From positions 168,299 to 232,298 of the forward strand of contig NZ_JAKMCR010000004.1 of NCBI RefSeq assembly GCF_022662175.1: DNA of 64,000 bases, in the 5' to 3' direction. This DNA comes from Aestuariivivens marinum. Its GTDB lineage: Bacteria > Bacteroidota > Bacteroidia > Flavobacteriales > Flavobacteriaceae. Position 1 is the first letter of the stretch. Each line of letters starts with the position of its first letter. The notes below the pieces were generated by a model. It made no database searches. It was not told the DNA's origin and saw only the letters and a program-made list of their open reading frames with translations. Of this stretch, positions 12,948 through 23,299 are shown one piece after another. A program made the position numbers and the translations under genes.

Positions 12948-14462
12948 TTATAAATCAAACCATTTTTTCACCAATTCCTTTTCTACAGGTTGGGCAGAAT
13001 TATGAACAAAATCATTTTTAATGGGATCATATTTATAATCCTTAGCCCAATGCTCAATGTTTTTAGAAAGATCCACCAACGAATTACATACAAATTCTAA
13101 TTCTTCATTGGTCATGGTAGGATGTATTGATAAACGCACCCAACCAGGCTTTTCGGTATTGCATCCCTCAAGAATTTTTTGTTCTATGGCTTTTGAGGTT
13201 TGCTGATCCACATTTAACAAATAATGCCCATAGGTACCCGCACAGGAGCAGCCACCTCTAGTTTGGATGCCAAATCTATCGTTAAGAAGTTTGACTACCA
13301 AATTAAAATGATAATCTTCAAAATAAAATGAAAAAATTCCCAGTCTATTCTTGTGATTTGGAGCCAAAATTTTCACACCATTTAAATTCTCTAAGGTTCT
13401 GAAGATTTGAGTGTTAATTTCTTCCTCTCTAGCTTTAATGGCTTCAGTTCCCATTTGCTCTTTTAATTGTATGGATAAAGCTACTTTTATAGTTTGTAAA
13501 AATGCTGGGGTACCACCATCTTCCCTTGTTTCGAAATCTTCAAAATAGTCACGGTCGCCCCAAGGGTTTGTATAACTAACGGTGCCTCCACCAGGATTGT
13601 CGGGAACCATGTTTTTATATAATTTTTTATTGAAAATCAATACGCCTGAGCTGCCCGGTCCACCTAAAAACTTATGAGGAGAAAAGTAGATCGCATCCAA
13701 ATACTCATCTTCATTATTTGGGTGCATATCAATATCAACATAAGGTGCTGAACACGCAAAATCTACAAAACACAAGCCATCATATTTGTGCATTAATGCC
13801 GCAATTTTGTGATAATTGGTTTTTATACCCGTTACATTAGAGCATGCCGTAACCGATGCAATTTTAATAGGCCTATTTTGGTATTCTTTTACAGTTTTTT
13901 CAAAGTTCTCCATACAAATAAGTCCCTCTTCATTACTGGGAATTACCACAACATCTGCAATAGTCTCCAGCCATGAGGTTTGATTGGAGTGATGCTCCAT
14001 ATGGGAAATAAACACTACCGGTTTTTTCTCCTCGGGTACTTGCGTATAATCCTTTAGGTTTTCAGAAACTTTCAAACCTAAAATACGTTGGAATTTATTT
14101 ACCACACCGGTCATTCCAGAGCCGTATGTAATTAACATATCATTGGCGCTCGCATTGACGTGACGCTTTATAATATTTCTAGCTTCATGATATGCCAATG
14201 TCATTGCCGCACCAGAGGTTGATGTTTCAGTATGGGTATTGGCCACAAAAGGCCCCATTTCATTTAGTAACTTTTCTTCAATAGGTTGATACAATCTTCC
14301 GCTTGCTGTCCAATCTGTATAAATTAGCTTCTGCTCTCCATAAGGGGATTTAAAAGTTTGGTCTATACCTACTATATGTTTTCTGAACTGTTGAAAATAA
14401 TTTTCTAAAGTTGTATCTGTTTTTACAGAATTGGAATTATTGTTTTGGATTATCTGCTTCAT
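12948..14462 (-). CDS. PLP-dependent class V aminotransferase/cysteine desulfurase-like enzyme
   Basis: This 504-residue fold-type I PLP enzyme has the class V motifs. ETSTSGAAMTLAYHEAR and YGSGMTGVVNKF bind the cofactor phosphate, FISHMEHHSNQTSW supplies the ring-stacking His, FVDFACSAPYV holds the cofactor Asp, and the Schiff-base Lys is K264 in SPHKFLGGPGSSG. A cysteine-rich GGCSCAGTYGHY segment sits where desulfurases and selenocysteine lyases carry their active Cys loop. No signal peptide is seen, so it is cytoplasmic. The substrate is unknown; desulfurase or lyase activity is a family-level guess. It lies downstream of dsbD, with a small hairpin in the 127-bp gap. Confidence 0.82.
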   Translation of the reverse strand: MKQIIQNNNSNSVKTDTTLENYFQQFRKHIVGIDQTFKSPYGEQKLIYTDWTASGRLYQPIEEKLLNEMGPFVANTHTETSTSGAAMTLAYHEARNIIKRHVNASANDMLITYGSGMTGVVNKFQRILGLKVSENLKDYTQVPEEKKPVVFISHMEHHSNQTSWLETIADVVVIPSNEEGLICMENFEKTVKEYQNRPIKIASVTACSNVTGIKTNYHKIAALMHKYDGLCFVDFACSAPYVDIDMHPNNEDEYLDAIYFSPHKFLGGPGSSGVLIFNKKLYKNMVPDNPGGGTVSYTNPWGDRDYFEDFETREDGGTPAFLQTIKVALSIQLKEQMGTEAIKAREEEINTQIFRTLENLNGVKILAPNHKNRLGIFSFYFEDYHFNLVVKLLNDRFGIQTRGGCSCAGTYGHYLLNVDQQTSKAIEQKILEGCNTEKPGWVRLSIHPTMTNEELEFVCNSLVDLSKNIEHWAKDYKYDPIKNDFVHNSAQPVEKELVKKWFDL

Positions 14463-14481
14463 AGTTCTAATTATAAATAAC

Positions 14482-14504
14482 CTCTCCGGTTGATTTTCGG
14501 AGAG
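14482..14504 (-). other. Hairpin in the leader of the PLP-enzyme gene
   Basis: Seven-bp perfect arms (CTCTCCG / CGGAGAG) with a 9-base loop lie 20 bases upstream of the ATG. No T-tract follows on the minus strand, so it is not a normal terminator. It could affect translation or mRNA stability, but no known riboswitch class is recognised. Confidence 0.35.
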
Positions 14505-14589
14505 ATCCTAATCAATCAAAAATCACCATCAATTTTAACTAATTACTAAAAAAGAAATACTCATTAATGGTAAAACTTTAATACTTTTT

Positions 14590-16605
14590 TTATTCTTTAA
14601 AATTTTGAATACCTTTATTTAACCAATCCAAATACTCCTGTACGTTAGGGTTATATGCTTCGGGTTCTATAAGATTATTTTCCTGATGATCCATTAAAAT
14701 GTACATAGGTTGTGAATTGGATTTATATTTTATGGTTTGTAGTTCGCTCCATTTCTGACCAATATATTTTAATTTCTTTCCAGGCTTTAATTTGGAATCG
14801 ACGATCTCATCACCTGATAATTTTCTTTTATCATCAACATAAAGGGAAATCATAACAATATCGTTTTTCAATACCGATAGTACTGCTGGATCAGACCATA
14901 CGAATTGCTCCATTTTTCTACAATTAACACAAGCATGACCAGTAAAATCTATCATAACTGGTTTACCTACTTTTTTGGCATAGGCTAAACCTTTGTTGTA
15001 ATCATGAAACATAATGATACCGTGTTCGCCAACTTCCCCACCTGCAGCTAAAGCATCGTCAGGAACATAACTTGTAGAGCTTGTACTTCCCGTCTTGGTA
15101 AAGCCCACTCCATAAGGAGATTCACTGTATTTCATAGGAGGTGGAAACCCACTAATAATCTTTAGGGGAGCTCCCCAAAGACCAGGGATTAAATAAATGG
15201 TAAAGGTTAAAACAAGCAATCCTAAGCTTAATCGTCCTACAGAAATATAGGTCACTGGAGAATCATGGGGTAACTGGATTTTTCCAAACAAATAAAAGGC
15301 CAACGCACCAAAAATAGCTATCCATATGGCTAGAAATACTTCTCTTTCCAAAAGATGCAGTTGAAGCACCAAATCGGCATTGGATAAAAACTTAAAGGCC
15401 AGTGCCAGTTCTAAAAACCCAAGTACTACTTTTACCGTATTAAGCCATCCACCAGATTTTGGCAATGAATTCATCCAACCCGGGAAGGCAGCAAATAATG
15501 TAAACGGCAAAGCAATGGCCAAAGAAAAACCAAGCATTCCAATGATGGGGCCTAGGGTATTGCCTCCAACGGCAGCTTCAACAAGTAAAGTGCCTACTAT
15601 TGGACCTGTACATGAAAAGGAAACAATGGCCAAGGCCAAGGCCATAAAGAAAATACCTATTAGACCGCTACGGTTCGATTGTGCATCTACCTTATTGGCC
15701 CACGATTGAGGCAAGGTAATTTCAAAAGCACCTAAGAAGGAAACAGCAAAAACAACTAATAACAAAAAGAAAATAATGTTGAACCATACATTGGTAGATA
15801 GGGCATTCATGGCAGCTGGACCAAAAATAGCACTTACTAGCCATCCTAGTAATACATAGATAACTACTATTGATATACCATAGAAAATCGCATTTCTAAT
15901 GCCCTGTGCTTTTGTCTTACTTTGTTTTGTAAAAAAGCTAACAGTAAGTGGGATCATTGGAAATACACATGGAGTCAACAATGCAGCAAACCCTGAGAAA
16001 AATGCAATGATGAAGATAGCCCATAAGCTTCTTGATTTGGATTTTTCTGAACCTGTAGCGTTTACTGATTCTGTTGTAGTAATGGTTTCGGTCTTTTGGG
16101 GGCCTTCATTAGATAATTTTGGACTATCGTCTGTATTGGTTTCAGCAGATGCATTTGATGTACCTATTTTAAAAGATAAGTCCACCTCTGTTGGGGGCAA
16201 ACATCTTACGTCGTCACAGACCATAAACTCTACAGTTCCCATAACCTTAGTAATTTCTCCAATAACCTCTATCTTTTGTTTAAAAGTAGCCTTGTTTTCA
16301 AAGAATTTGATTTTCATATTGAATACGGGATCATCAACGGTGTGTCCTTCTTCTTCTGTTGTATTACCAATAACATTAATCTTTCCCTCCTGTTGGTCAT
16401 AGATAAAGGTTGTTGGAATTGGACCATCTTCTGGCACATCTTGCGAATATAAGTGCCACCCCTTATCTATGGTTGCCGTACTTATAAGGTAATATTCTGA
16501 ATCGGAAATTTTCTCTACTGAAGTAGCCCATTTTACCGGCTCAAATATTTGGGCATTGAAAACTGAAACTGAAAGTAAAAAAAGTAAAAGAAGTGATTTT
16601 TTCAT
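14590..16605 (-). CDS. dsbD: Thiol:disulfide interchange protein DsbD
   Basis: This 671-residue inner-membrane protein moves reducing power from cytoplasmic thioredoxin to the periplasm. It has a signal peptide, an N-terminal DsbD domain with CDDVRCLPP (about 130-140), and a Thr/Ser-rich linker. Eight membrane segments carry the paired transmembrane cysteines in [13 protein letters not shown] and [12 protein letters not shown]-terminal thioredoxin-like domain has C559-V-N-C562 in [11 protein letters not shown]. The domain set is complete. It sits downstream of an M16 peptidase, near a DsbD-N-only protein and TlpA lipoproteins, which are natural partners for electron transfer. Confidence 0.95.
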   Translation of the reverse strand: MKKSLLLLFLLSVSVFNAQIFEPVKWATSVEKISDSEYYLISTATIDKGWHLYSQDVPEDGPIPTTFIYDQQEGKINVIGNTTEEEGHTVDDPVFNMKIKFFENKATFKQKIEVIGEITKVMGTVEFMVCDDVRCLPPTEVDLSFKIGTSNASAETNTDDSPKLSNEGPQKTETITTTESVNATGSEKSKSRSLWAIFIIAFFSGFAALLTPCVFPMIPLTVSFFTKQSKTKAQGIRNAIFYGISIVVIYVLLGWLVSAIFGPAAMNALSTNVWFNIIFFLLLVVFAVSFLGAFEITLPQSWANKVDAQSNRSGLIGIFFMALALAIVSFSCTGPIVGTLLVEAAVGGNTLGPIIGMLGFSLAIALPFTLFAAFPGWMNSLPKSGGWLNTVKVVLGFLELALAFKFLSNADLVLQLHLLEREVFLAIWIAIFGALAFYLFGKIQLPHDSPVTYISVGRLSLGLLVLTFTIYLIPGLWGAPLKIISGFPPPMKYSESPYGVGFTKTGSTSSTSYVPDDALAAGGEVGEHGIIMFHDYNKGLAYAKKVGKPVMIDFTGHACVNCRKMEQFVWSDPAVLSVLKNDIVMISLYVDDKRKLSGDEIVDSKLKPGKKLKYIGQKWSELQTIKYKSNSQPMYILMDHQENNLIEPEAYNPNVQEYLDWLNKGIQNFKE

Positions 16606-16768
16606 GTTCTTTAAGGTTGGTTTAATGTTGTTAAGATACTATAAAAAATACAGTTAAATTAAAACAAATGTTTTCTGTTTTTTTAGGATTGCATTGTTAA
16701 TCTAATTTATTTTTAAAATTTAGTAGGTTTAAATCTAATAAAATTATTACCCAAGAAAGTTGAAAACT

Positions 16769-19564
16769 CTATTCGGTTGGTTTAAAAACAATCTCATACG
16801 ATTTGTGGTCTTCCAATAATTTTATTGTTAAATCTTGAATATCTTTTTTTGTTATTGAATTGACAATATTTTCAAAGTTTTCAGGGGCATTTCTATTATA
16901 GCCATCTATAATCCAAGTAGTAATTGCTGATAATTCATACCTGTTAAAGCTTTTACTTTCTTCCCTTTCTTTTAAAAAGTTAGTAAGTACCTTATCTAAA
17001 TCATTTTGCTGTATTTCACCCTGTTTTATCTTTTCTATTTCTTGGTAAACAATTCCTATTAATTTTTCAGCTAAATCTGGATTACAGTCAAAGCTTATTG
17101 ATAGATAAGCTAATTCTACAGGTTTTTTGTAAAGAGATCCTCTAGCACTGGCGCCATAAGTACCACCTTCCTGTTCCCTTAAAGATTCTGTATATCTAAG
17201 TTGTAGTATACTTCCAAGAGCATCCATAAGCAAGGAATTCTTTATGGAATGTGCCATATTATTTTTAATAGCTATTCTTACGGAAGCTTTAGGATCTTCC
17301 ATTGGTAAATATATATCCTTATCTATTTTAGAACTTAACCATTCTACAGAATTATCTTTCCAGTGTTCTTTTTCTTTAGTTGTAGGTAAGCTTGCTATAT
17401 AGCGTTCCAATAAAGGTTTTAGACTATCCTCTTTAACATCCCCTACAATAACAAATTCGAAATCTGCTGCATTGGAAAACCTTGAACTATAAAGGCTCTT
17501 CATTTTATCGAAATCAATATCGGAAACATAATTTTTATCAAACAATCTTTTATTTGGGTTATTGTTGCCATAGAGGGATACGGTTATGCTGTCGCTTATT
17601 TTAGACCTTAGATCTTTACTTTTAGTAAGTAAATAATTATCTAAATTTTGTAAAAACACATTATAAGCTACTTCATCAAATCTAGGTTTTGTAAAATGAA
17701 GGTTTAATAGTTGTAGCATGGTTTCAACATCCTTAGTGGTTGAAAATCCAGATATTGATTCAGAGATATCTCCTAATGAAAGGTTCACATTAGCCGTTTT
17801 TCCTGCTAAAACTTTTGGCAGTTCTGTTGCTGAAAATTCACCTAGCCCAGATCTTCCAATAACATTAAGCATCATATTGGCAGAGGGTAGGTCTTCTGTA
17901 TTTATTAATGAATTTCCACCATAACTATGGGCTCTTAATGCGACATTGTTTTTTTGTTTGTCAACAAATTGATAGTGTACTTTAACCCCATTACTTAGTG
18001 TGTAAGTAGTAAATCCAAGTTCTTCTTGTGACTCTGTTTTTACAATTTTACCAGGAGTTAATTCCACACCTGCCATCAATGACTTCAATTCCTCTTCTTC
18101 TTGGTATGGTTGTAATGTTGTATCGTTTTCTACTTCGTTAATAATTTCTATTGTCTGAGCTTCTGTTAGGTTATTTTTTCCTTCAACCCCAGTTACTATA
18201 ACATTTCTGTTATTTTTAGAATATAGTTTTTGTATTTGGGATAACAGAATATCCTGGGTTACCTCATTAAAAATACCCTTGGCTATTTCATATTCTTTGG
18301 TTATGTCTGTAATAGGCTCATTATCAAGATAATTTGCTTGTATTTGTCCTAAAATTTCTCCATGGCCTCTATCATCTAATCTGGCAATTTGGTTTTCATA
18401 ATTGTTCTGGTTTTTAATGATGGATCTTTGGATTTCGGCCTTAGTAAAACCAAATTTTACGGCTCTATTAATTTCCAACATCGCTAACTTAAAAGCCTCT
18501 TGCTGTTTGCCTTCTTTAGGTATAATTCCAAATATAAATTGATTATGGGCCCTAGAAAGACCTCTAAAGCCTGTATAAACATCTATAAAAGGAGCGTCAG
18601 GTTGCTGTTTGATTTCGTTAAAACGTTCTGTTAAAACATCTATAACAATACCATTTAGTATATTCTCCCTTAAATAAGCAATAGATTTTTTGTCTTTTGG
18701 TTTGTCGTGACGGATGTTAAATTGAATACCTGCGGAAGATACCTCATTATCCATTGCCATAGCATAAGCCAGCGATTCATTGTCTTCGATTTCAACAACA
18801 TAACGTTCAAGAGGATTGTCAACAGCTGGAATTGCTGAAAACTTTTCTTTTATTTTGGTTTCCATTTGTTCCAAATCAAAGTCTCCAATTATTGCTATGG
18901 CCTGTAAGTCTGTTCTATACCAATCGTGATAAAAGTCTCTCAGTGCTTTATATTCAAAATTTTCAACAATATCCATTTTTCCAATAGGAAGGCGTTCTGC
19001 GTATTTTGAATTACCAAAGGCAGTACCTATAGTTTGTTGAAAAATCCTCATTCTACCATTTTGTCTGGTACGCCATTCTTCTTTTATAACCCCTCTTTCA
19101 GCATCAATTTCATCTTCTGTTAGGAGTAGATAATTAGACCAATCATGAAGGATTTGAAGTCCCGTTTCAATAAGCTCAGGTGTTGTTGGAATATTATTTA
19201 CATTATAAACGGTTTCATCAAAAGAGGTGTAGGCATTTATATCCTTTCCAAAAACAATACCTTCTTTTTCCAAGGTATTTAAAATTCCCTTTCCTTCAAA
19301 ATGCTTTGTGCCGTTAAAAGCCATATGTTCTAGAAAATGAGCCAAACCCTGTTGGTCATTATTTTCTAATATAGATCCTACATTTTGTATAATGTAATAG
19401 CTGGCTACATCTTTGGTCACATCGGTGCTATGCAAGTAATAGGTCATTCCATTTGGCAAGACCCCTTTTTTTATGCTGTTATCAATAGGTAAGTTATTAT
19501 TGGTGTTTTGAGCAGTAAGATTTAAGAAAAAGAAGATGCTTAATAGTGTTATGCAGTTTTTCAT
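16769..19564 (-). CDS. M16-family zinc metallopeptidase (PqqL/pitrilysin-like)
   Basis: This 931-residue secreted peptidase has an N-terminal signal peptide. The inverted zinc motif is H76-F-L-E79-H80 in GLAHFLEHMAFNGTKHF, with the distal ligand E156 in AERGVIKEEW. The two-halved pitrilysin layout is present. The second half lacks its own zinc motif, as is usual, and has the R/Y-containing tail segment (LREQEGGTYGASARG). It probably degrades peptides in the periplasm. It is upstream of dsbD and downstream of the nDsbD-like gene, in the same strand group as the SusCD locus, so it may process an imported peptide or ligand. Confidence 0.93.
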   Translation of the reverse strand: MKNCITLLSIFFFLNLTAQNTNNNLPIDNSIKKGVLPNGMTYYLHSTDVTKDVASYYIIQNVGSILENNDQQGLAHFLEHMAFNGTKHFEGKGILNTLEKEGIVFGKDINAYTSFDETVYNVNNIPTTPELIETGLQILHDWSNYLLLTEDEIDAERGVIKEEWRTRQNGRMRIFQQTIGTAFGNSKYAERLPIGKMDIVENFEYKALRDFYHDWYRTDLQAIAIIGDFDLEQMETKIKEKFSAIPAVDNPLERYVVEIEDNESLAYAMAMDNEVSSAGIQFNIRHDKPKDKKSIAYLRENILNGIVIDVLTERFNEIKQQPDAPFIDVYTGFRGLSRAHNQFIFGIIPKEGKQQEAFKLAMLEINRAVKFGFTKAEIQRSIIKNQNNYENQIARLDDRGHGEILGQIQANYLDNEPITDITKEYEIAKGIFNEVTQDILLSQIQKLYSKNNRNVIVTGVEGKNNLTEAQTIEIINEVENDTTLQPYQEEEELKSLMAGVELTPGKIVKTESQEELGFTTYTLSNGVKVHYQFVDKQKNNVALRAHSYGGNSLINTEDLPSANMMLNVIGRSGLGEFSATELPKVLAGKTANVNLSLGDISESISGFSTTKDVETMLQLLNLHFTKPRFDEVAYNVFLQNLDNYLLTKSKDLRSKISDSITVSLYGNNNPNKRLFDKNYVSDIDFDKMKSLYSSRFSNAADFEFVIVGDVKEDSLKPLLERYIASLPTTKEKEHWKDNSVEWLSSKIDKDIYLPMEDPKASVRIAIKNNMAHSIKNSLLMDALGSILQLRYTESLREQEGGTYGASARGSLYKKPVELAYLSISFDCNPDLAEKLIGIVYQEIEKIKQGEIQQNDLDKVLTNFLKEREESKSFNRYELSAITTWIIDGYNRNAPENFENIVNSITKKDIQDLTIKLLEDHKSYEIVFKPTE

Positions 19565-19671
19565 GATTATGTAATGAATGTTTTTTATATAGACGGTAAT
19601 GTTTCTAGATTCCCCTATTAAGAAAATGTTAAATTAAATAAACTAAGGCTAAACAACTGTCTGTAATGACT

Positions 19672-20199
19672 TTATAAAAATTTTTTAGGATTTAAGTTTA
19701 TTTTTTTCTCTTCGGGTGGGTAACATTTGTTAAGATCACAGGTTTGATAATAAATACCACAGGTTAAAACGCCATCGCTAATGTTGTTCACTTGGCAATA
19801 CTGAACGAATACAAGTTCGCCGTGATAAATATATACCCCATCATCATAAGGTTCGTCCAGAGGTTTAATCCAGTTTTCTATTTTGCTAATGCCCTCGGGT
19901 AGATTTAGTTGTAATTCTGAAGTGATATAAGGCTGTGTTTTGGGAACATAGGAGTAAATATGCCAACCATGTAGCAAATTCACTTTCATAATTACCGCAA
20001 GTTGGGTTTTATCCTCAGACCAAACTATAGTAGCATTTAATGATAAAGGATCCAAATCATAACACTCGAAGGCCTTAAGTTTAGAAGCCGATTCAGCAAC
20101 TTTTTTCTTGAATGACTCTGAAATTTCAGAGGATTGAGATCTTCCAATTTGTGACAGTATTAGTAAAGAAAAGACGAATAATAAATATTTATTCTTCAT
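19672..20199 (-). CDS. Stand-alone DsbD N-terminal-domain-like periplasmic protein
   Basis: This 175-residue secreted protein has a signal peptide (MKNKYLLFVFSLLILSQIGRS). Its single domain has the nDsbD immunoglobulin-like pattern: HGWHIYSYVPKTQPYITSEL early and a terminal CDLNKCYPPEEKKINL pair that matches CDDVRCLPP in the full DsbD next door. In DsbD this domain passes electrons to periplasmic acceptors. Here it lacks the membrane and thioredoxin parts. Its start overlaps the end of the upstream gene by 11 bp, which implies coupling. It is likely a redox partner or substrate-specific adaptor for DsbD. Confidence 0.8.
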   Translation of the reverse strand: MKNKYLLFVFSLLILSQIGRSQSSEISESFKKKVAESASKLKAFECYDLDPLSLNATIVWSEDKTQLAVIMKVNLLHGWHIYSYVPKTQPYITSELQLNLPEGISKIENWIKPLDEPYDDGVYIYHGELVFVQYCQVNNISDGVLTCGIYYQTCDLNKCYPPEEKKINLNPKKFL

Positions 20200-21712
20200 G
20201 GTTTGGTACGGTATTTACAAGCCATTTATAGCCCCCTGCTTCGGTAAAGAATAATTTATTTTTATTGTTTTTGTACCAATTTCTCCATTCATTGGCCGAC
20301 TCGAAACTTTCATCAGTATAACGTTTTAAAATTTTATGAGCCAGTTCCATTTTTTCACCTTTTTCAAGTAGCTCAATACAAGTCGTCAATAATTCAGGTT
20401 GTCTATTGGAAACGCCCAATGATTTTACATTTTCATCAACAACAAGCCCATAATACCCTTTATCGTTTTCAAAGCTAATGTATTCTAAATTTTCATCTAA
20501 ATAAGTTATATACGCTTTTACATCGGTACCAAATTGCTCAAAAAAACCACCCATATACCTTTTTATGTAATCTTCCCATGGCATATCTGGTTGCCTTGGC
20601 CTAGAGGGCCTATTAGCTAATTCTTCTTCTTCTTCAGTAAGCTTTTCACCTTTTTCTTTTTTTAATATAGCATCGTTTCTCTCTTTTTCATTTTTATCAT
20701 GAAATTCCCTAATCAAACCCAAATAATCCTGATACCCTTCTTCTGTAAGGCCATATTTAATCTGATCTATATATTGTCTGGTAAATATTATTCTTTCTGT
20801 TTTTTTGGCAATAATTTTATGCCCTTTAAACTGTTTCATGTAATAAATGGCATTGGCAAAAACTTTTTTGCTTTCCTGGGTCATGTAGTCTGGTGACGCA
20901 CTAAAACCCCAAAGTAAAAAGTTACCATGTCTTCCTATGGCAACCGCATCAATGTCTTTGGTACAAACCCCACTTGATATAAATTCTGTTTCGGGAGAGT
21001 CTAGAAAACCATCAAAAGAAGAGACTTGTCCTATTCTATAGCCTTTACCTTCTAAATATCCTTCTGTTTGCACTTGCCACATGGGCATGGTATCTGGAAG
21101 ATTTCTTCCCGATGCATAGTGAAATGCTCCACTAGGTGTTGGTCTGTCTTCCATAGTTAAAGAAACATTTAAAGGGCCTTTAAAGATGGGGTGACCGGTA
21201 TTTAAGCTATGTGCATGCGCATCTAAGCATAAACAATACCAATCTAACTTAGAACCTAGGGGAGAGGTCATTACTGGTGCAGCATGTCCAATAAAAATGG
21301 CTGCATGGTCAAAATCGTCTTCAATGTATTTTGCAGGAATATAACCCACCCTTTGTCCATTTTCATCAGTTTCAACTACCTGTTCTGATATAAGGTTTGG
21401 AATATGGTCAAAAATAGTTACATCGTAATTTTCGGATAATTTAGAATTATAGTCTCTGGCATCAACACCTTTAACTTCAGCAAAGTAAGTATTTAGGTAA
21501 TCCATAAAAGCAGGATACCTATATTCGTATTCTTTTTTAAACCGTTCGTTAGATAAGGATCCCGTAGTGAAAACACCCAATCGTTCTGGCATAGGTTTTT
21601 CAGGATGGTAACCAACATACAACACTTTTAAATCCAATTTCTGTTGTGCAGTACATGTAAAGGATATAAATAATGCAAAAATAAATGCAATCTTAAAAAA
21701 ATTGGTTTTCAT
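20189..21712 (-). CDS. Secreted protein of unknown function, amidotransferase/ThuA-like N-terminus
   Basis: This 507-residue protein has a signal peptide ending near SFTCTAQQ. The first half has an alternating strand-helix pattern starting LDLKVLYVGYHPEKP, with NYDVTIFDHIPN, and ends with GRHGNFLLWGFSASPDYMTQES. This recalls ThuA/class I amidotransferase-like folds. The second half is highly charged (a stretch around residues 330-380 rich in K and E) and may be helical. No catalytic triad can be assigned with confidence. It overlaps the nDsbD-like gene by 11 bp, so the two probably work together. A terminator at 21729-21761 separates it from the upstream TlpA gene. Confidence 0.7.
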   Translation of the reverse strand: MKTNFFKIAFIFALFISFTCTAQQKLDLKVLYVGYHPEKPMPERLGVFTTGSLSNERFKKEYEYRYPAFMDYLNTYFAEVKGVDARDYNSKLSENYDVTIFDHIPNLISEQVVETDENGQRVGYIPAKYIEDDFDHAAIFIGHAAPVMTSPLGSKLDWYCLCLDAHAHSLNTGHPIFKGPLNVSLTMEDRPTPSGAFHYASGRNLPDTMPMWQVQTEGYLEGKGYRIGQVSSFDGFLDSPETEFISSGVCTKDIDAVAIGRHGNFLLWGFSASPDYMTQESKKVFANAIYYMKQFKGHKIIAKKTERIIFTRQYIDQIKYGLTEEGYQDYLGLIREFHDKNEKERNDAILKKEKGEKLTEEEEELANRPSRPRQPDMPWEDYIKRYMGGFFEQFGTDVKAYITYLDENLEYISFENDKGYYGLVVDENVKSLGVSNRQPELLTTCIELLEKGEKMELAHKILKRYTDESFESANEWRNWYKNNKNKLFFTEAGGYKWLVNTVPNHEE

Positions 21713-21728
21713 GGTATAGGAGTTTATT

Positions 21729-21761
21729 AAAAAAGGGTTGTTACAATAACAACCCTTTTTT
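21729..21761 (-). terminator. Strong rho-independent terminator after TlpA gene
   Basis: Fifteen-bp perfect arms (AAAAAAGGGTTGTTA and its complement) with a 3-base loop. The minus-strand product ends in a run of six T. It closes the gene at 21820-23001. Confidence 0.85.
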
Positions 21762-21819
21762 CTTTTGTTAAAAAAAGTGACTAACTCAAGATAATTATTA
21801 ACAAAATATTAGGTTGATT

Positions 21820-23001
21820 TTATTTTAAAAGCTCTTCCAAAAGGGTAAAAGCCTCTTCGCCAGATCCCACAAACTTCTTTACTATTTTACCTTCTGGGTC
21901 AATAATAAATTTAGTTGGAAAGGCATTAACATTATAACGCAGCACAAAATTATCGACTTCACTGTCCCTTACATCCATAACCTGTTGCCATTGGTAATCG
22001 TTCTTGTTAACGAAGTCTATTATTCTTTGCTTTTTATCACCAGAGTTTACGCCCAAAATTTCTAAACGACCATTGTATTTTTTACTAAACTCCTTTACTT
22101 TAGGCATTTCAGAGACACATGGACCACACCAAATACCCCAAAAATCGACCATGACATACTTGCCTCTGTATGAAGCTAAATCAAATTCGTTACCATCTAA
22201 TGTCGATGTCGTTTTAATAGCTGGAGCAACAGCGCCTTCTTTTGTACTGTTAATGGCATTAACACGATAAGATATGTCTTTGTAATAAGCCATATCTGTC
22301 AATGCACTATCAAGATTGTTAAAGGCCTCAATGGCAATGTCGTTATCAATTTGGCTTCGCATCATCATGTCGCTTAAGTAATATAAAGCTGCTACAGATG
22401 AAGGATTATTTGTAACAAACTCCTTTTTAACATCATTAACAATAGCGGTTACAGAATCAGCTTTTTCTTTAAGCGTGTTTTGGATGTCTTCATTTTCCTC
22501 AAAAGACGATTTAACCAAGTAATTAACGCTTTCGTTCATTAAAGGATAAATCTTTTTATGGAATGTGCCCAGTTCATTGTTAATGCTATCGCTGTTTTCT
22601 GGGTAAGCATCCATAAAATCTGATGCCTTGCCACTCACTTTTATGTTTGCACCAGGGTATAGGATGGCAGCTAAATAACCCGACTTAGCAGGGTAATAGC
22701 CCCTTGGCGTTCCTTTAATGAGTTCTTTCATTCTTGTGAAAAAAGTCACAAAATGATGTCCTTCAATAGAATCGGTTAATGTAAAGCTTCCATTAGTAAC
22801 AACAACTGAATCTGTTCTGTAGCCCAAAGCATCATAATCTTTGTTTGGCATTCTGTAATATAGGGTGTTGTTCTCTAAACCTTCAATAGTACCTTCTAAT
22901 GTAAAGGTCTTTGGAGTTTCTACTTCACTTACCTCATTTTTACATGAAGCCAAGAAAACGACCAATAAAACAAGCATTATATTACTACCTAAATTGTTCA
23001 T
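21820..23001 (-). CDS. TlpA-family thiol-disulfide lipoprotein (DUF4369 + AhpC/TSA)
   Basis: This 393-residue protein has a lipobox (FLASC, Cys20), so it is membrane-anchored. The N-terminal half resembles DUF4369 (FTLEGTIEGLENNTLYYRMP). The C-terminal thioredoxin fold has WCGPC in VDFWGIWCGPCVSEMPK (about residue 290) and the cis-Pro segment NAFPTKFIIDPEGKIV. It probably reduces disulfides in the envelope and is recharged by DsbD. It follows SusD but has its own terminators on both sides. It is one of three such lipoproteins in this region. Confidence 0.92.
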   Translation of the reverse strand: MNNLGSNIMLVLLVVFLASCKNEVSEVETPKTFTLEGTIEGLENNTLYYRMPNKDYDALGYRTDSVVVTNGSFTLTDSIEGHHFVTFFTRMKELIKGTPRGYYPAKSGYLAAILYPGANIKVSGKASDFMDAYPENSDSINNELGTFHKKIYPLMNESVNYLVKSSFEENEDIQNTLKEKADSVTAIVNDVKKEFVTNNPSSVAALYYLSDMMMRSQIDNDIAIEAFNNLDSALTDMAYYKDISYRVNAINSTKEGAVAPAIKTTSTLDGNEFDLASYRGKYVMVDFWGIWCGPCVSEMPKVKEFSKKYNGRLEILGVNSGDKKQRIIDFVNKNDYQWQQVMDVRDSEVDNFVLRYNVNAFPTKFIIDPEGKIVKKFVGSGEEAFTLLEELLK

Positions 23002-23098
23002 TATGTTTTTTGTTTAAATTTATTAACTAGTTAAAGGTTAAAACTCTGCAATTTCATTGCAGTTACTTTAGTTTCAATAAACCTTTTGAATATTACTT

Positions 23099-23164
23099 TG
23101 TCATTTCGCACTTGATGCGGAATCCACTTATATGTTTTGGATTCCTGCCTTCGCAGGAATGACA
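23099..23164. repeat. Imperfect palindromic intergenic repeat (REP-like)
   Basis: The two outer arms (TGTCATT...GGAATCCA at 23099-23126 and TTGGATTCC...GAATGACA at 23138-23164) are inverted copies of each other. Each arm also folds on itself: the second forms ATTCCTGC/GCAGGAAT with a CTTC loop, the first a weaker CGCA/TGCG stem. The gap between SusD and the TlpA gene (23002-23299) otherwise holds only the SusD terminator. A partial relative lies at 56449-56485. Confidence 0.7.
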
Positions 23165-23245
23165 GTAAATACTAAAAAAAGAATTTCATTTCTTTCTTTA
23201 AAACGATGGATTTAAAATCCATAATGGTTTATTTTAGATTTATTA

Positions 23246-23281
23246 AAAAGGGTTTCATGCATCATGGCGTGAAACCCTTTT
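23246..23281 (-). terminator. Terminator of the SusC-SusD operon
   Basis: Twelve-bp perfect arms (AAAAGGGTTTCA / TGAAACCCTTTT) with a 12-base loop. On the minus strand the stem ends in a T-run. It lies 19 bp past the SusD stop. Confidence 0.8.
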
Positions 23282-23299
23282 GAAATTATTTAAAACCGG

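Noticed and set aside
14482..14504. Riboswitch before the PLP-enzyme gene
   Set aside because: There is only a simple 7-bp hairpin. No conserved core of SAM, THF, cobalamin or other known classes is visible.
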